In this document: positions 54,400 to 64,000 of the stretch, one piece after another | How the letters are laid out: each line of letters opens with the position of its first letter | Numbering within the stretch: position 1 is the first letter of the stretch | NCBI GenBank assembly: GCA_026119935.1 | Contig: JALRMH010000018.1 | Span: 310,001-374,000, forward strand | Source: Endothia cerciana | Lineage: Eukaryota > Ascomycota > Sordariomycetes > Diaporthales > Cryphonectriaceae | DNA length: 64,000 nt | Direction: 5' to 3' | The notes under the pieces: generated by a model | The model's database searches: none | What the model saw: the letters and a program-made list of their open reading frames with translations, nothing else | Told to the model about the DNA's origin: nothing | Position numbers and translations under genes: made by a program

Positions 54400-55290
54400 A
54401 TGGTCGGCTTGGCTGGAAACCAGAGCGGGCGGTGCTGGCAGCCGGCTCGTAGGCCTAGCCTGAAAGGACCGAGAAGCTTCGACTCTGAAAGGTATATAGA
54501 GATCATCGAAACGCACAAGGCGAAGGTTAAGGGCATGACCCTGACACGAAACCTGAAAGACCATGGACGTTGGGGCTCGGGATGTCACACTAGCCAGATG
54601 AGACCTCGCCCCGGCCGTATATTAACTGTAATCAATGACCCGGGGTCATTTGATGTGTGTTGTGATATATATCCAAGCAGAAGAAAGGAGGGATCACCCG
54701 TCCAGTTCTCCAATCCCACTGGTGATGGGGTCAGTGACAGTTTCTGGTTGGAGAAGGCAGAGAACGAGGGAGGGGGCTTATGTACTGTTGTTATTGTCAC
54801 TCAGCCATGGCCCTCGCCCCTCGAGGTGCCTGGGAGCCCACGCAAGATGAAACAGGTGTTGCGCAAACAACCTTGGAAGGTTGTATACAACCCACGCATT
54901 AATACGGTGACACCAGCAAAACCTTCGGCTCTTGTGCGCGTGCTCAAAAGACAGCCGAGCCCGCCCATTCTTAGTTCCTTGAATCTCGACTGTCTCGGCC
55001 GGCTAAGTATCCGCTTTAGAGGACGCGCCAGTCAAGTGCTTATCTGGTGCAGATCTGGAAGCCGCTTCAAGTCGGTTGGATTCCACATCGAGAGGAGTTG
55101 GGTGGCCCCGTCACGATTCCGCCCCCGTCCACCGAGGAAGGTATGTAAGGAGATGCGACTTGCCGGCTATTTGATCTCGTTGCAGAGTCTGATGAATGTG
55201 CGCTGGGCTGGGGGCCCTCACACAACCTTGTCATCATGCATTAATCCTTCCTGCATTCAACATTCCCGATTCAGAATCCTGACTCCATAA
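54400..55290 (+). CDS. orphan ORF of 296 codons, doubtful
   Basis: An ATG-started frame of 296 codons in sequence of balanced base composition, where such a length is uncommon by chance. I see no domain, signal peptide or membrane helix. It is basic, with Pro/Arg-rich parts (RFRPRPPRK). A start at the inner Met (MTLTRNLKDHG, about 54535) is also possible. No intron sites are needed. It may be a lineage-specific gene, an old gene fragment or chance. Confidence 0.25.
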   Translation: MVGLAGNQSGRCWQPARRPSLKGPRSFDSERYIEIIETHKAKVKGMTLTRNLKDHGRWGSGCHTSQMRPRPGRILTVINDPGSFDVCCDIYPSRRKEGSPVQFSNPTGDGVSDSFWLEKAENEGGGLCTVVIVTQPWPSPLEVPGSPRKMKQVLRKQPWKVVYNPRINTVTPAKPSALVRVLKRQPSPPILSSLNLDCLGRLSIRFRGRASQVLIWCRSGSRFKSVGFHIERSWVAPSRFRPRPPRKVCKEMRLAGYLISLQSLMNVRWAGGPHTTLSSCINPSCIQHSRFRILTP

Positions 55291-55299
55291 TTCCACGGC

Positions 55300-55930
55300 C
55301 GATGTTGCTTCCTTCCAGCCCATCCTGCCGACTAGCCGACCATTCAAGATGCGTGCCTAGGTAGCACTGAGTCCGGCGCGATACAGAGTACGGAATACGG
55401 AGTAGCAATCCAATTTGGCCTAGAGCTCATTTTGTGTCATCAGGCGATCTGACATTTCTACGTACCCGCTCTTTGGCTGTCCTCAACAGGTCCAGGAATT
55501 CTAGGGACATTGTGGTAAAGTAGGCTGTCTATCTGGCGGCCGCTCGGAAGTCTGCCGAGTGGAACAGATATCAGCAAGAGCAAGACATGGAGGAAAGATG
55601 AATGTGCCACGCTGCTCGTTACTCTGTAGCACGGACCGGAGAGGTACTTTGCTTAGTAGCCTTGATTTGACTTGGAACTAGGTAATCGGGCGTGGCGCCC
55701 CGGCAACAAGGGGCCTAGTAAGGCCACTTTTCCCTCTGAAATCTCTTGGCTCGTCTCATTCTTTCTCTTCACAAAACCTATCCTAATCATGCCAGACATC
55801 ACCATGCAACGTTACTTATCGGTCAAGACGGCGCAGCCCCAGAAGCTTCAATGACAACCTACCGACAGCGATGCAACAATCAGAACAGAGTACCCGCAAG
55901 AGGTATTGCAAAGCACCGAAGATTGTCCTA
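55300..55930. promoter_or_regulatory. intergenic region upstream of the Clr5-domain gene
   Basis: Nothing coding. A tandem-like TACGGAATACGGAGTA motif occurs at about 55389-55404, a type of short repeat common in Sordariomycete intergenic DNA. Confidence 0.3.
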
Positions 55931-55932
55931 AA

Positions 55933-57655
55933 ATGAGGGCACATACACCGACAACGAAGTCTTCGCCATTCGACATCGAGCGCCCAGAAGGCCCACAATC
56001 TCGGGCACACAGGCGATCTCGGAGGAAGGAGACCATGCACACGACTGAGAAATGGGAATCGATGCGTGAACTCATACGAGACTTGTACATCGAAGAAAAC
56101 AAAACTCTTGCCAAGGTGTCACACATTCTCAAAACTCAGCATAGCTTCGTCGCCACGTAAGTTCCACAGCGCGCTCTTCCAGCCATAATCTGCGCCCTCA
56201 CCTTGCGCCAAACGCTTTGTTCCCTTCGATCTTTGCAGGGAGAATTAGCGGGGCCATGGACGCATCGCCGTGTACTAAATATCACGATCTCGTAGACCAA
56301 AGCAGTTCAAACTCCGCTTCAAAGAATGGGGCTTCTGCAAGAACCTGTCCTCTCAATTTGCCAACGAGCTTCTCGAGATGAAGAAAAGCAGAGACTCGAT
56401 GGGCAAGCCCTCAGCTTTCAGGCTAACGGGTCAGGCACTTGCCCTCGATCGCATCCAGAAGACCCTCCGTCGCAGCAAGTGCCATAGGGCCCTCTCAAAG
56501 GAACAATCGCCTGGAAACGACGAAACAAAGCTAACTCGATCGAACAATGCTGCGCGGTCGTTACCTACGGGCCTTGAGATTCGAACCCCGTCCCCGGAGG
56601 CGGACCCTCCAGGGGATGAGTTTCCATCGTTCGATTCAGCCTGCTCTTTCGACTTTGATTTCCTCATCGACCAGCCCCCGGGTGGCATGGTCCAACCGCA
56701 ATCTTCCTATGAGCCGGCTGGGCCTCCAGAAGTTTACGGCATCGAAGAGCCTCAAAGCCAGCAGCCGCGCGAGTCTCGCGCCGACAGGATCGACCGTTGC
56801 TACGTTATCGCCATCTGCAAGCTAGCGTCAGACTCCCTACGGCGCTCGCTCTCGACTACGGATTCAGGTCTAGCAATGCAAGTATTTCAACACAGGAACA
56901 GGCTTTTGGCAATGTCCAACCGGGCCCTGACGCACAGAGACAAAGCAAAGGAGCTCTTCCTTCAAAACTTCGCCACTGCGTTCGAGCACCATCCACAGGT
57001 GACCTCATACATTCATGAGCAGGTCCTCCCGGCTGTTGCTGAACATCCAACACAGAGGATGACTTCCGCTGAGGCTATTGCGAATCTTGAAGAAGCCATT
57101 CGCCGTGGGACAAACTCATTGAACTTATCGCCATCGACACAGGACCTTATCGAATCTGGAAGGAGCCATAGCAACCTGCAAGAGAACCAAGACGTCGGAG
57201 ACGATGGAACAGAGTTTATTGCTCCCGAGCTTCTCGACGCTCATACTCCGGGTACAGAGTCCTCTTTGTCAATGCCAGCAACCCCTGCCTTTGATTCATC
57301 TGGCTCTTGGCCATATTCCCTAGCCTCACAAACGACTTCGCTACCAGGCAAACCCAGCCAAGATATGGACGATCGACTGGCGCGAGAGATTGACGTAGCC
57401 GCGTTAGCCTACAACTTAGGCGACACTGCGTCAGCCAAGGCGAAGCTGCAGATGGTAACTGCTTGCGAGGATGTCAATTCTCCGCAAGGAAAGGTGCTGA
57501 CTCGGCTGGCGTGGTACTGCTTATCTTTTATACATCGGCAGTTTGGGATGGCAACTGAGGCGGAGAGCTGCCTAACGCAGGCTGTTCGTGGGTCTACATA
57601 CTTTGATGACGATGGAGGGCAGGACTGGAACGAAGTGAAGCACCTGTTTATGTGA
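55933..57655 (+). CDS. Clr5-domain protein
   Basis: Two exons: 55933-56156 and 56296-57655 (GTAAGT donor; the acceptor CTCGTAG at 56289-56295 restores the domain); product 527 residues. The N-terminal Clr5 domain covers about residues 35-95: WESMRELIRDLYIEENKTLA, then VSHILKTQHSFVAT, joined over the intron to PKQFKLRFKEWGFCKN. Clr5 domains occur at the N-terminus of many Pezizomycotina proteins and are named after a fission yeast silencing factor; a DNA-binding or chromatin role is assumed, not shown. The rest is Ser/Pro-rich with acidic stretches. The C-terminal helical part (ARLAREIDVAALAYNLGDTA-like region near 57380-57650) looks like TPR-type repeats. An upstream in-frame TTG exists, but the ATG at 55933 is the first Met. 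Confidence 0.75.
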
Positions 57656-57659
57656 ATTC

Positions 57660-58290
57660 GGAGACGATATGCACTAGAATTTACAACAGCGAGATGACAT
57701 GGCCGAGTTGCGATTTCGCTGGGTGCTTCACAGTGTGGTGATCTCTCAAGACGTGTGAGGGAAGGTGAGGTGCGCGCTGTGACGGTGAGACAAGCGAAGA
57801 CAAAGACAAGCACCATCCGCTCGGAATATTACTGGACAGATATATCAGGAGATGGCTAGCCTTCGAGTGTACCCTTTTATAGCCAAAGTGATGCGAAGAT
57901 AGAGATCATGGTGCGGAAAGGTGAGATTCTGGTAACTTGATGAGATCCTCCAGCTACACCTGAGATGAAATACGATCATTTACCTGGCCTAGCAGCGCAA
58001 ATTGGACGGATATCAAGACGCCCCAAAGTCTGGAAAAGATGTCATTTGGGTTCAGAATCTACAGTGTCAAGGTGATCGCCGATGATTACGGACCTTGGTG
58101 GCTATGTAAAACCAGGTTCGGCTAAGCAAACCTTGCAGGTCTGCAAGGTGCCAATGGCAGCAGCTGACCGCCCCGCTTCCCAAATCCCATATCCGAGTTT
58201 ATGCAGACACTGATTCCAAAGGCGTGATTTCGCCATAGTAACCCGAAACCTTCTCGTCGACACTGTCACACTGGGGTAAGGTTGATATAC
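57660..58290. other. intergenic, no gene seen
   Basis: About 630 nt between two plus-strand genes; terminator and promoter are presumed here but no motif is certain. Confidence 0.35.
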
Positions 58291-58297
58291 GTCAAGG

Positions 58298-59276
58298 ATG
58301 GCACCGAACTATACCTGGTCATTTACTCCATTGGTGACCGCATTTCCGGAGACGGTATCTCCCAATGTTGCGTTGTGGAATGTCACAAATGGACTGGATC
58401 TACAATATCAAATCCAAATCTCGTGGCCTCTAGAGTGGCCAACCACACGACAGGAAGCAAATGGCACGGCGTTGACCATGTGAACCTTCGCCCTTTGTGG
58501 AGTATTGTTCTCCGGAGGCTAAGCTGCGGCACGTGCAGGTATATACTAGACGGCAACGCCCTGGGCACGACGGGAACCGAAGCATGGCGCCGCCGAGACG
58601 CCGTCGAACTGGACCAGCCAGATGCCGTCGTTGTGAGCGTCGGATACCCCCTGACGGATTCCGTCCACGGCGCGCAGCGGAGCATCGACTTCCAGCCTGT
58701 GACGCCGGGGGAGGCACCACCAGCGGTCCCGGGGGTGAGGGAAGGGTCCGACGACTTCATCGATTTCATCGAGCACACGCTGCGGCCGTTCGTCTATTCC
58801 AAGTTCCCCAAAGGTTGACATTCGGGCGCGAGGCTCTGTACGGCCACTCCTTCGGAGGACTCTTCGTCGTCTATGCCCTGCTCCGCCGGCCTGACCTGTT
58901 TGACACCTTTCTCGCGGCCAGTCCAGATCTTACTTGGGACGACGGCTACATACTGAGCCATACGTACTGGCTGGATGAGGCCACCCTGCCAGGGAACACG
59001 ACGAAGCCGGCCTTCAAGCTATCTTATGGAAGCCTAGAGCAGTATCCTGGGCGACGACGTACCGAGACTTACGAAGAGTTCCTTTCTCGCATTGGCCTTC
59101 TTGAGAGCTATGGTGTGACGTACACCATGGGAGATGATTGCAACACTCTGTTCCAGCATCTGGACTCAAGCTCCAAGTTGAGAAATGCAGAGCTGAAGGA
59201 ATATGTGGGCAGTGATCATGCCTCCGTGGGCGCTGTTGCCTTGGCTGATGGGGTTAGTTATTTCGTAGACTGGTAA
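58298..59276 (+). CDS. alpha/beta-hydrolase, siderophore-esterase-like (IroE/BesA family), with a frame break
   Basis: Exon 1 58298-58479 starts MAPNYTWSFTPLVTAFPETV. Intron 58480-58538 (GTGAAC...GTGCAG) leads to YILDGNALGTTGTEAWRRR. The frame then reads VVSVGYPLTDSVHGAQRSID, ...DFIDFIEHTLRPFVYSKFPK and hits TGA at about 58816. The family sequence continues in another frame as LTFGREALYGHSFGGLFVVY (nucleophile Ser in GHSFGG), LRRPDLFDTFLAASPDLTW, and VGSDHASVGAVAL (probable catalytic His), ending TAA 59276. The one-base break lies at 58808-58815 (CCCCAAAGG) with no possible intron. Members hydrolyse ester bonds of trilactone or acylated siderophores such as enterobactin or fusarinine-type compounds. 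No signal peptide is seen. It is a true frameshift or a sequencing error at a homopolymer. Confidence 0.65.
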
Positions 59277-59279
59277 GAT

Positions 59280-60240
59280 CATTGGAAATCCCGAGTTGCA
59301 GACACATGTATGCAGATACCTCGTCGCGATCAACAAGGCTCTTGGCCAAGCAGTATCGTCCTCCTGACGGGATTGCTGGAGGGCCCTAGTCACACCGAGT
59401 AGGCAGCGTCCAGGGAGCACGTCTCCCCACCGGCTCGATATCATCATCGCCGGCTCATTTCCGGTCTACGTGCTCGTTGCCATGGCAAAATAGTTCGAGA
59501 CTAATAGAAATCGCCAGTAATTATAATATTTTGAAACCGGTGTTTCCAAAACCCTTAGCGCAGCTGCTGACTTTCTACCCTGGAAAGCTCGCAGGCCCCA
59601 GTCACAAAACTGTACATACCGCGGAGTCTTCCGACGGCGCCGTCCTCATTCTAAGATACGATAACCAGTATAGGCCCTACGACAGTATAAACAACAACTT
59701 TACAGTTCGATTAAGTAACCTAACAGAACGCTCGTAACTCCCTATAGGGATTTGCGACATAGCATGCAACGACCCTGGATGATGTTGTCCGCGGTAGTAT
59801 TAGAGACCAATTGGGGCCTTAGCCTTGCTGATAGGTACGCTCCTAAAATGTATTGGCCCACTCAGGGCAGAGTTTGGCGATGATATTGGACGACATTATC
59901 CTTCGAGATGTGGTCCGGTGGTCTCAGCTTCGCCAACCCGCATCCTTACCAGCTCCTAGAATAAATTAATGGTACAACGCTACTATGGCCATCGCTTCTA
60001 ACCACACGTACACGCATCCGAAAAAAAAAGGAATTCGTTGGGTGGTGGTGGATGAGATGACGAAGTGTCCGCGCGTCACCCTGTAGGGTGTACGTGTGTA
60101 TCGATGGGCCCGGGGCTCCTCTTGTCATTTCAGGCCCATGAAACGGAGGCAGAGGGGGTCCCACCGTTTGAATTGCAGTTATAACAGACCAGAATTAGCG
60201 ATACATCCAAAGTCCCACTACACCACCTCAATGTGTGGTA
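59280..60240. other. intergenic, no gene supported
   Basis: The ORF 59477-59737 is AT-leaning and has no domain. Nothing else seen. Confidence 0.35.
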
Positions 60241-60242
60241 GA

Positions 60243-60330
60243 TCTCTCGTAGTAGTATGCGAGCTTGTCAAGATGCCTTCAAAGCATCAAAACTCCGCTC
60301 GAGACCCGGGTTCAATTCCCGGCGAAAGAG
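60243..60330 (+). tRNA. tRNA-Asp(GTC)-like gene with intron, D-arm missing
   Basis: Acceptor stem TCTCTCG (60243-60249) pairs with CGAAAGA (60323-60329) with one C-A mismatch, and G is the discriminator. T-arm CCGGG-TTCAATT-CCCGG (60306-60322) is perfect and carries the B box. The anticodon stem CGAGC (60260-60264) pairs with GCTCG (60297-60301); the loop TTGTCA...C gives anticodon GTC (60267-60269) for Asp. A 25-nt intron (60271-60295) sits at the canonical position after base 37 and holds a GATGC/GCATC hairpin. Between acceptor and anticodon stems there are only 10 nt (TAGTAGTATG) where a D-arm of about 19 nt is expected. A TTTT terminator follows at 60335-60338. It is probably a pseudogene of the standard intron-containing tRNA-Asp. 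Confidence 0.6.
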
Positions 60331-60339
60331 AACGCTTTT

Positions 60340-61260
60340 CTTTCTTCAGTTTATGGAGTTCATTATTTTTTTTTACATCTTTTAAAATATATATAACCAT
60401 TCCACTTAATTGGGTACCTGCTAGGCCTCTACAAGCTCTAGGAAACTAAACCATCACATATATTTATATATGGCCTGATCAAAGATTATAGGCGAGTATA
60501 ACTTCTTTCCTTACTGTATGCGCTTGCAGCGTGTATTTACAGTTTATAGCGATTACTTATAGTGTAACCCTGAGTTTGAAAGAGGGGGAGGGGCCTTTAT
60601 AGATACTTCCTAATGTGGGATTGAATTAATTATGATTATATATTGTTTTTACCAGGCTAATTCCTTCGAGAGAGACTATGCTCTTAGGTAGTATTCAGAA
60701 CACTCTGCCCTGGAGGCCCTTTAGCGGCAAGCCGCTTCCGGCCGTCCTTCGCCCCCGCTGAATAATTCATTCAGCATTTCAGCAGTCCTTGAATTGTTGA
60801 GCGCTGAGGGTCTCTGTACGCGAAGATTGGACAGGAGCGAGCAGTCTAGGTAAAGAGTTACGTGAGCAGGATCAGCCTAGAATGTGTTTACGATGTTCCT
60901 AGATTAAGAACACCTGGGACCCAAGAGCGTTTGCTTCTTACACTTGAGCTTATGCCCTTGTGAGCATGTTTACCATTCCGCTTCATAGGTTTGGGCAGAA
61001 ATTGGAAGAGCTTGGAGTGGCTGTAGGATCTGTCCTTCTCCATGCAAACGCATCACCATCTCTGACTTAAAGCTGCGGCATTGATCGCTTGGTTTATGAA
61101 AGATGAGTATGTGGATCCGCTCGGGTACGCTCGATGATACAGAGGTTAAGTATTAGCAGCTAGGGATAAGCACCCTCGCGGCAGTTGATCAAGACGAGCC
61201 ACTTATAAAGGGTCAGGTACCATAGGCTTCACGGTTACAGAAGCTCTTTGTAAGATCTCT
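60340..61260. other. AT-rich repeat-like interval
   Basis: Much more AT-rich than the flanking genes, with no ORF of note. A GC-richer island at 60700-60780 (GGCAAGCCGCTTCCGGCC) reads on the minus strand partly like protein between stops. It looks like decayed transposon DNA, but I cannot name the family. Confidence 0.4.
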
Positions 61261-61265
61261 AGGTC

Positions 61266-61665
61266 ATGGAGGCCGCATACAGACCGATGGTAATACAATT
61301 GACGATCTCGAGAACGAGCCTGAGAGGCCTCAGAGGCGCTAACGAGCTGCTGTGGTGGTTAAATCGGACGACGACGAAGAGGGCCCAGGTAATGAGGAGG
61401 CTGACATTGAGCCTGAAGTTCAGGAGCCCAGAACAGGACGGAGGGGTCGTGCCGTCCGCAGACCGCCTGGATATACTGATTGAGGGGCCTTCTGAGGACC
61501 ATTTTAATATATATATATATATTATGTACGAAACACCAAGCCTTTTCTGGCTTTAGGTGGTGAGAATATATGAAGATTATGTGTGGTGGTAAGCCTTGGT
61601 GCGTGCCAAAGGTATGGGTGGACCAAAGGTAAGGTGGTGGTTGCCACTGTAATATCCACCACCAC
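61266..61665 (+). mobile_element. probable 3' remnant of a transposon (pogo-like?)
   Basis: A plus-strand frame reads DDDEEGPGNEEADIEPEVQE and RTGRRGRAVRRPPGYTD before a stop: an acidic then basic tail such as ends many transposases. It is followed by a (TA)n tract at 61507-61522 and by GGGTGGACCAAAGGTAAGGTGG, which resembles the right end of the element at 35435-35483 (GGGTGGGCCAAAAG...GGTG). The same order of tail, TA tract and repeat supports a related element. The catalytic domain and left end are not found. It ends just before the laccase 3' end. Confidence 0.35.
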
Positions 61666-61676
61666 CCGTCGTTTTC

Positions 61677-63643
61677 TTAAATACCGGCATCCTCCTGGAT
61701 ATAATCGCCAGGTTTGTTCCAGTACTGATCCCAAGCGTCGCACACGTCGTCCATGGCGTCGACCTCGTCGGGCGCGAAGACCATGTCCGCGGGCCGCTCG
61801 AGCACCTGCAGGCCCAGGCCCTGGCTAGAGTGCCAGGCGATGTGGCAGTGCAGCAGCCAGGTGCCCGGGTTGTCGGTGCGCAGCGCCATGGCCATCCAGC
61901 CGCTCTGGGGCCACGAGGCGGTGTCGCGGCGCGGCGGGTTCTGCAGGTTCAGCGGCGAGGACGCCGGGTCGAAGAGCCCGTCGCCAATGCCCAGCAGCAG
62001 GAAGTCGTGGCCGTGCAGGTGCATCGGGTGGCTGCGGTTCCTGTCCGAGATGTCGTTGAAGACGAGGTAGACCCACGCGTCGGGGGTGTCCGGGGTCCTG
62101 TAGGCCAGGTAGTTGGAGGGCAGGACGGTGGCGTTGGGGCCCTCCGCCGCCAGCAGGGCGTTGGTCGGCGCCGACAGGTTCGCCCACAGGTAGGTGCCGT
62201 TCAGCACCCACATGAAGTACTTGGGCAGCGGCAACGGGGCGTCTGAGTTCAGTTCGAAAACGTCGGTGATCTCCGGCGCGCCGGCCGTCCACGGGATGTA
62301 GGGCACCAGGCTCTCGGCCGGCTCGTCGAGGCAGTTGTCCGGGTAGTCGAGCGCCGGCGAGGTCGTCGTGGGCAGCGCCGTCGAGCCGTTGTTGTACCGT
62401 ACGATGCCCAGCGTGTTGTTGGCGTAGTCGTTGGGGCAGCATGAGGTCTGCCATATGGCGCGCAGCCAGTAGTTGCCCGGGTCGGGCGCCGCGTTCGCCT
62501 CGACGATCACGTCGTACCGCTGGCCCATGGAGATGACGACCTGTGGCCGTGGCGGCGAACACCGTGTTAGCGACAAAGATGCACCGGCCCCCTTCCAGGT
62601 CCCAACCACGGGGGGCTACCTACGTTATCCGTGGTGTACGGCACGATGGGGACCAGGTCGTTCGCTATGACGGTGAGGTTGTGCCCGTCGATGGCAAACC
62701 GGAAGTTGGAGTACAGCCCCGTGTTGATGATGCGCATCCGGTAGCGCTTCCCCGCCTCGAAGTGCCACTCAGCCCGGGTTCCGTTCCCGAGGCAGTTGGG
62801 GTCCTCGGAGCCGGTGCAGTCAAAGTCGTTTCTGCCGTTGATGAGGGCGCTGGCGAGCGAGGGCGGCCCGCTGGGGAGCCGCGCGTACCACCACATGGCG
62901 AAGGGGGAGACATGCGACCAGTCCTGCAGTATGACGGTGCCGAGGTCCTCGTCGTAGTCGGCCGTCGCCGGGCCGTGGATGATGATGGGCCCCTGCAGGC
63001 CGACCGAGTACTGCATGCTGAAGTGGGAGTGGTACCAGGTGGTGCCGTACTGCTCGGCGATCCACCGGTAGGTGAAGCTCTGTCCGGGCGCCTGTGCCTC
63101 TCGTCAGCCGGTTGTGCTCGGGGAGAAGGGGGCGGCGCCCGCCGGGATCCTTACAATCGGGCACTGTGTGACGCCGGGGACGCCGTCCATGGCATTGTTG
63201 TTGAGCTGCCGGATCCCGTGGAAGTGGATGGTGGTCCCGTTGTCTTGCAGCATGTTGGTGACGTGCACGACAACCTCGTCGCCCCAGTTTACCTCGATTG
63301 TCGGGCCGGGGATCGAGCGGTTGATGGCCATGACATGTTGCATGTAGCCCTGGTATGGTGGTCAGAAATCAGAATCCCAACTCGCGCCTGGGGCTGGATG
63401 CGGGCCGTTTACATCCGGGGCCATGGTGATGTTTTCCACCACGAACCAGTACTCCCGCGTCACGCCGGTGCGCGGCCCTGTGTCGTAGTAGTTGGTGTCG
63501 ATCGAATAATTCCCCCAGCATCCTCGGCTGGACGGGCCATTCTCGCAGGGCACGGAGACGGCAGGCGAGGTCTGGTTCGCCGGCTGGGCGAGGGCAAGGC
63601 TGGCGCCCGCCAAGGCGCACATGAACACGGGGAGCCTCATCAT
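61677..63643 (-). CDS. multicopper oxidase, ascomycete laccase type
   Basis: Four exons on the minus strand: 63643-63413, 63349-63155, 63091-62624 and 62540-61677. Introns are 63, 63 and 83 nt, all with GTARRN-type donors; joined length is 585 residues. The signal peptide is MMRLPVFMCALAGASLALA. The four copper-binding motifs are complete: IHFHGIRQ, WYHSHFSMQ, HPMHLHGHDFLLL and LHCHIAWHSSQGL, the last with the type 1 copper Cys. The start of domain 1 (CWGNYSIDTNYYDTGPRTGV) is typical of ascomycete laccases. The protein ends QEDAGI, close to the DSGL/DSGI/DSGV tail that plugs the oxygen channel in this group. It oxidises phenols with four-electron reduction of O2 to water outside the cell; lignin, pigment or phytochemical substrates are possible. 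Length and motif spacing are normal. Confidence 0.95.
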
Positions 63644-63649
63644 CTAACT

Positions 63650-64000
63650 GGTCGGTCAAGTGCGACGATATGCCTTGGCGTTGTTTCAACCACTTCAACG
63701 GGACCGCGTGACTTGAAACTTCCGCAGAGGCAGGCTGGCCGGGTACCACTATTTCACACGTCCAAAATCCCATCTTTGCCTCGGGGACCCTCGCCCCCTT
63801 GGGGATGGATCCGTGCTGGCCGTAACGAGAGACCGTGAGGCTCAGGTTGTACGTCCTCCCTGCTGAATGGGGTTACCTGCGGAAGGGGGATAGCGCGTGT
63901 ATAAGTCAACTGTTTCCGGGCCTGCCTGGCCCCTTTTGGACATGCGCGGCAGCGTGGCTGCAGAAGGGGCAGCCAGGCCAGCGGAGCGGATCATGCGCCT
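63650..64000. promoter_or_regulatory. laccase upstream region
   Basis: No gene seen to the window end. The ORFs over it are continuations of antisense frames. Confidence 0.35.

Noticed and set aside
60096..60449. 117-codon plus-strand ORF
   Set aside because: Crosses the tRNA-Asp-like gene and AT-rich DNA.
62543..63838. 431-codon plus-strand ORF
   Set aside because: Antisense of the laccase exons and introns; no domain.
1..64000. CRISPR arrays, bacterial operons, phage genes
   Set aside because: No regularly spaced repeats, no ribosome-binding sites or polycistronic spacing; intron-containing fungal genes throughout.

Overview
The window looks like nuclear DNA of a filamentous ascomycete (Pezizomycotina, most likely Sordariomycetes). 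Protein-coding genes carry short introns of about 50-120 nt with GTRNGT donors and CTRAC/CTGAC-like branch sites. The gene set is fungal: AA9 lytic polysaccharide monooxygenase, ascomycete-type multicopper oxidase, HsbA-like wall protein, Clr5-domain protein, secreted aspartic protease, Spt5 and Cab4. Transposon debris carries TGG-to-TAG-type stops, as repeat-induced point mutation (RIP) would leave. Gene models below are spliced by eye; where exons are given, the reading frame closes across all of them unless stated.

Layout. 0-9 kb: sparse, with one hypothetical ORF, a possible small membrane protein and two small cysteine-rich secreted proteins (5524-6251 minus, 8860-9135 plus). 9.1-14.4 kb: about 5 kb with no gene I can support. 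14.4-17.6 kb: one large intronless gene joining two cyclic-nucleotide-binding domains, an F-box and leucine-rich repeats. 19.2-20.6 kb: secreted aspartic protease. 22.7-26.0 kb: a decayed FAD-linked oxidoreductase beside an intact GABA/amino-acid permease. 27.6-30.3 kb: a graveyard holding a tRNA-like (SINE-like) segment, a truncated pogo/Fot1-like element, an MFS transporter scrap and a 221-bp tandem duplication. 30.4-33.2 kb: convergent pair of a class III aminotransferase that resembles actinobacterial proteins and a family 1 glycosyltransferase. 33.7-35.5 kb: pogo/Fot1-like transposon with perfect 49-bp inverted repeats but a broken transposase. 36.1-40.3 kb: AA9 LPMO, a broken acidic hypothetical gene and an HsbA-like gene with a frame break.

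40.2-49.4 kb is a compact housekeeping block: phosphopantetheine adenylyltransferase (Cab4), a DCAF7-type WD40 protein with a long polyglutamine N-terminus, and the elongation factor Spt5. 49.4-55.9 kb is again poor in recognisable genes. 55.9-59.3 kb holds a Clr5-domain gene and a siderophore-esterase-like alpha/beta hydrolase with a frame break. 60.2 kb has an intron-containing tRNA-Asp-like gene lacking its D-arm. The window ends with a laccase-type multicopper oxidase (61.7-63.6 kb).

Functionally the accessory part is weighted towards the cell surface and exterior: protease, LPMO, laccase, small cysteine-rich proteins, HsbA-like protein, esterase and permease. This fits a plant-associated or lignocellulose-degrading life style (inference). 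Decayed genes and transposon remains interleave with these genes, while the housekeeping block is free of them.
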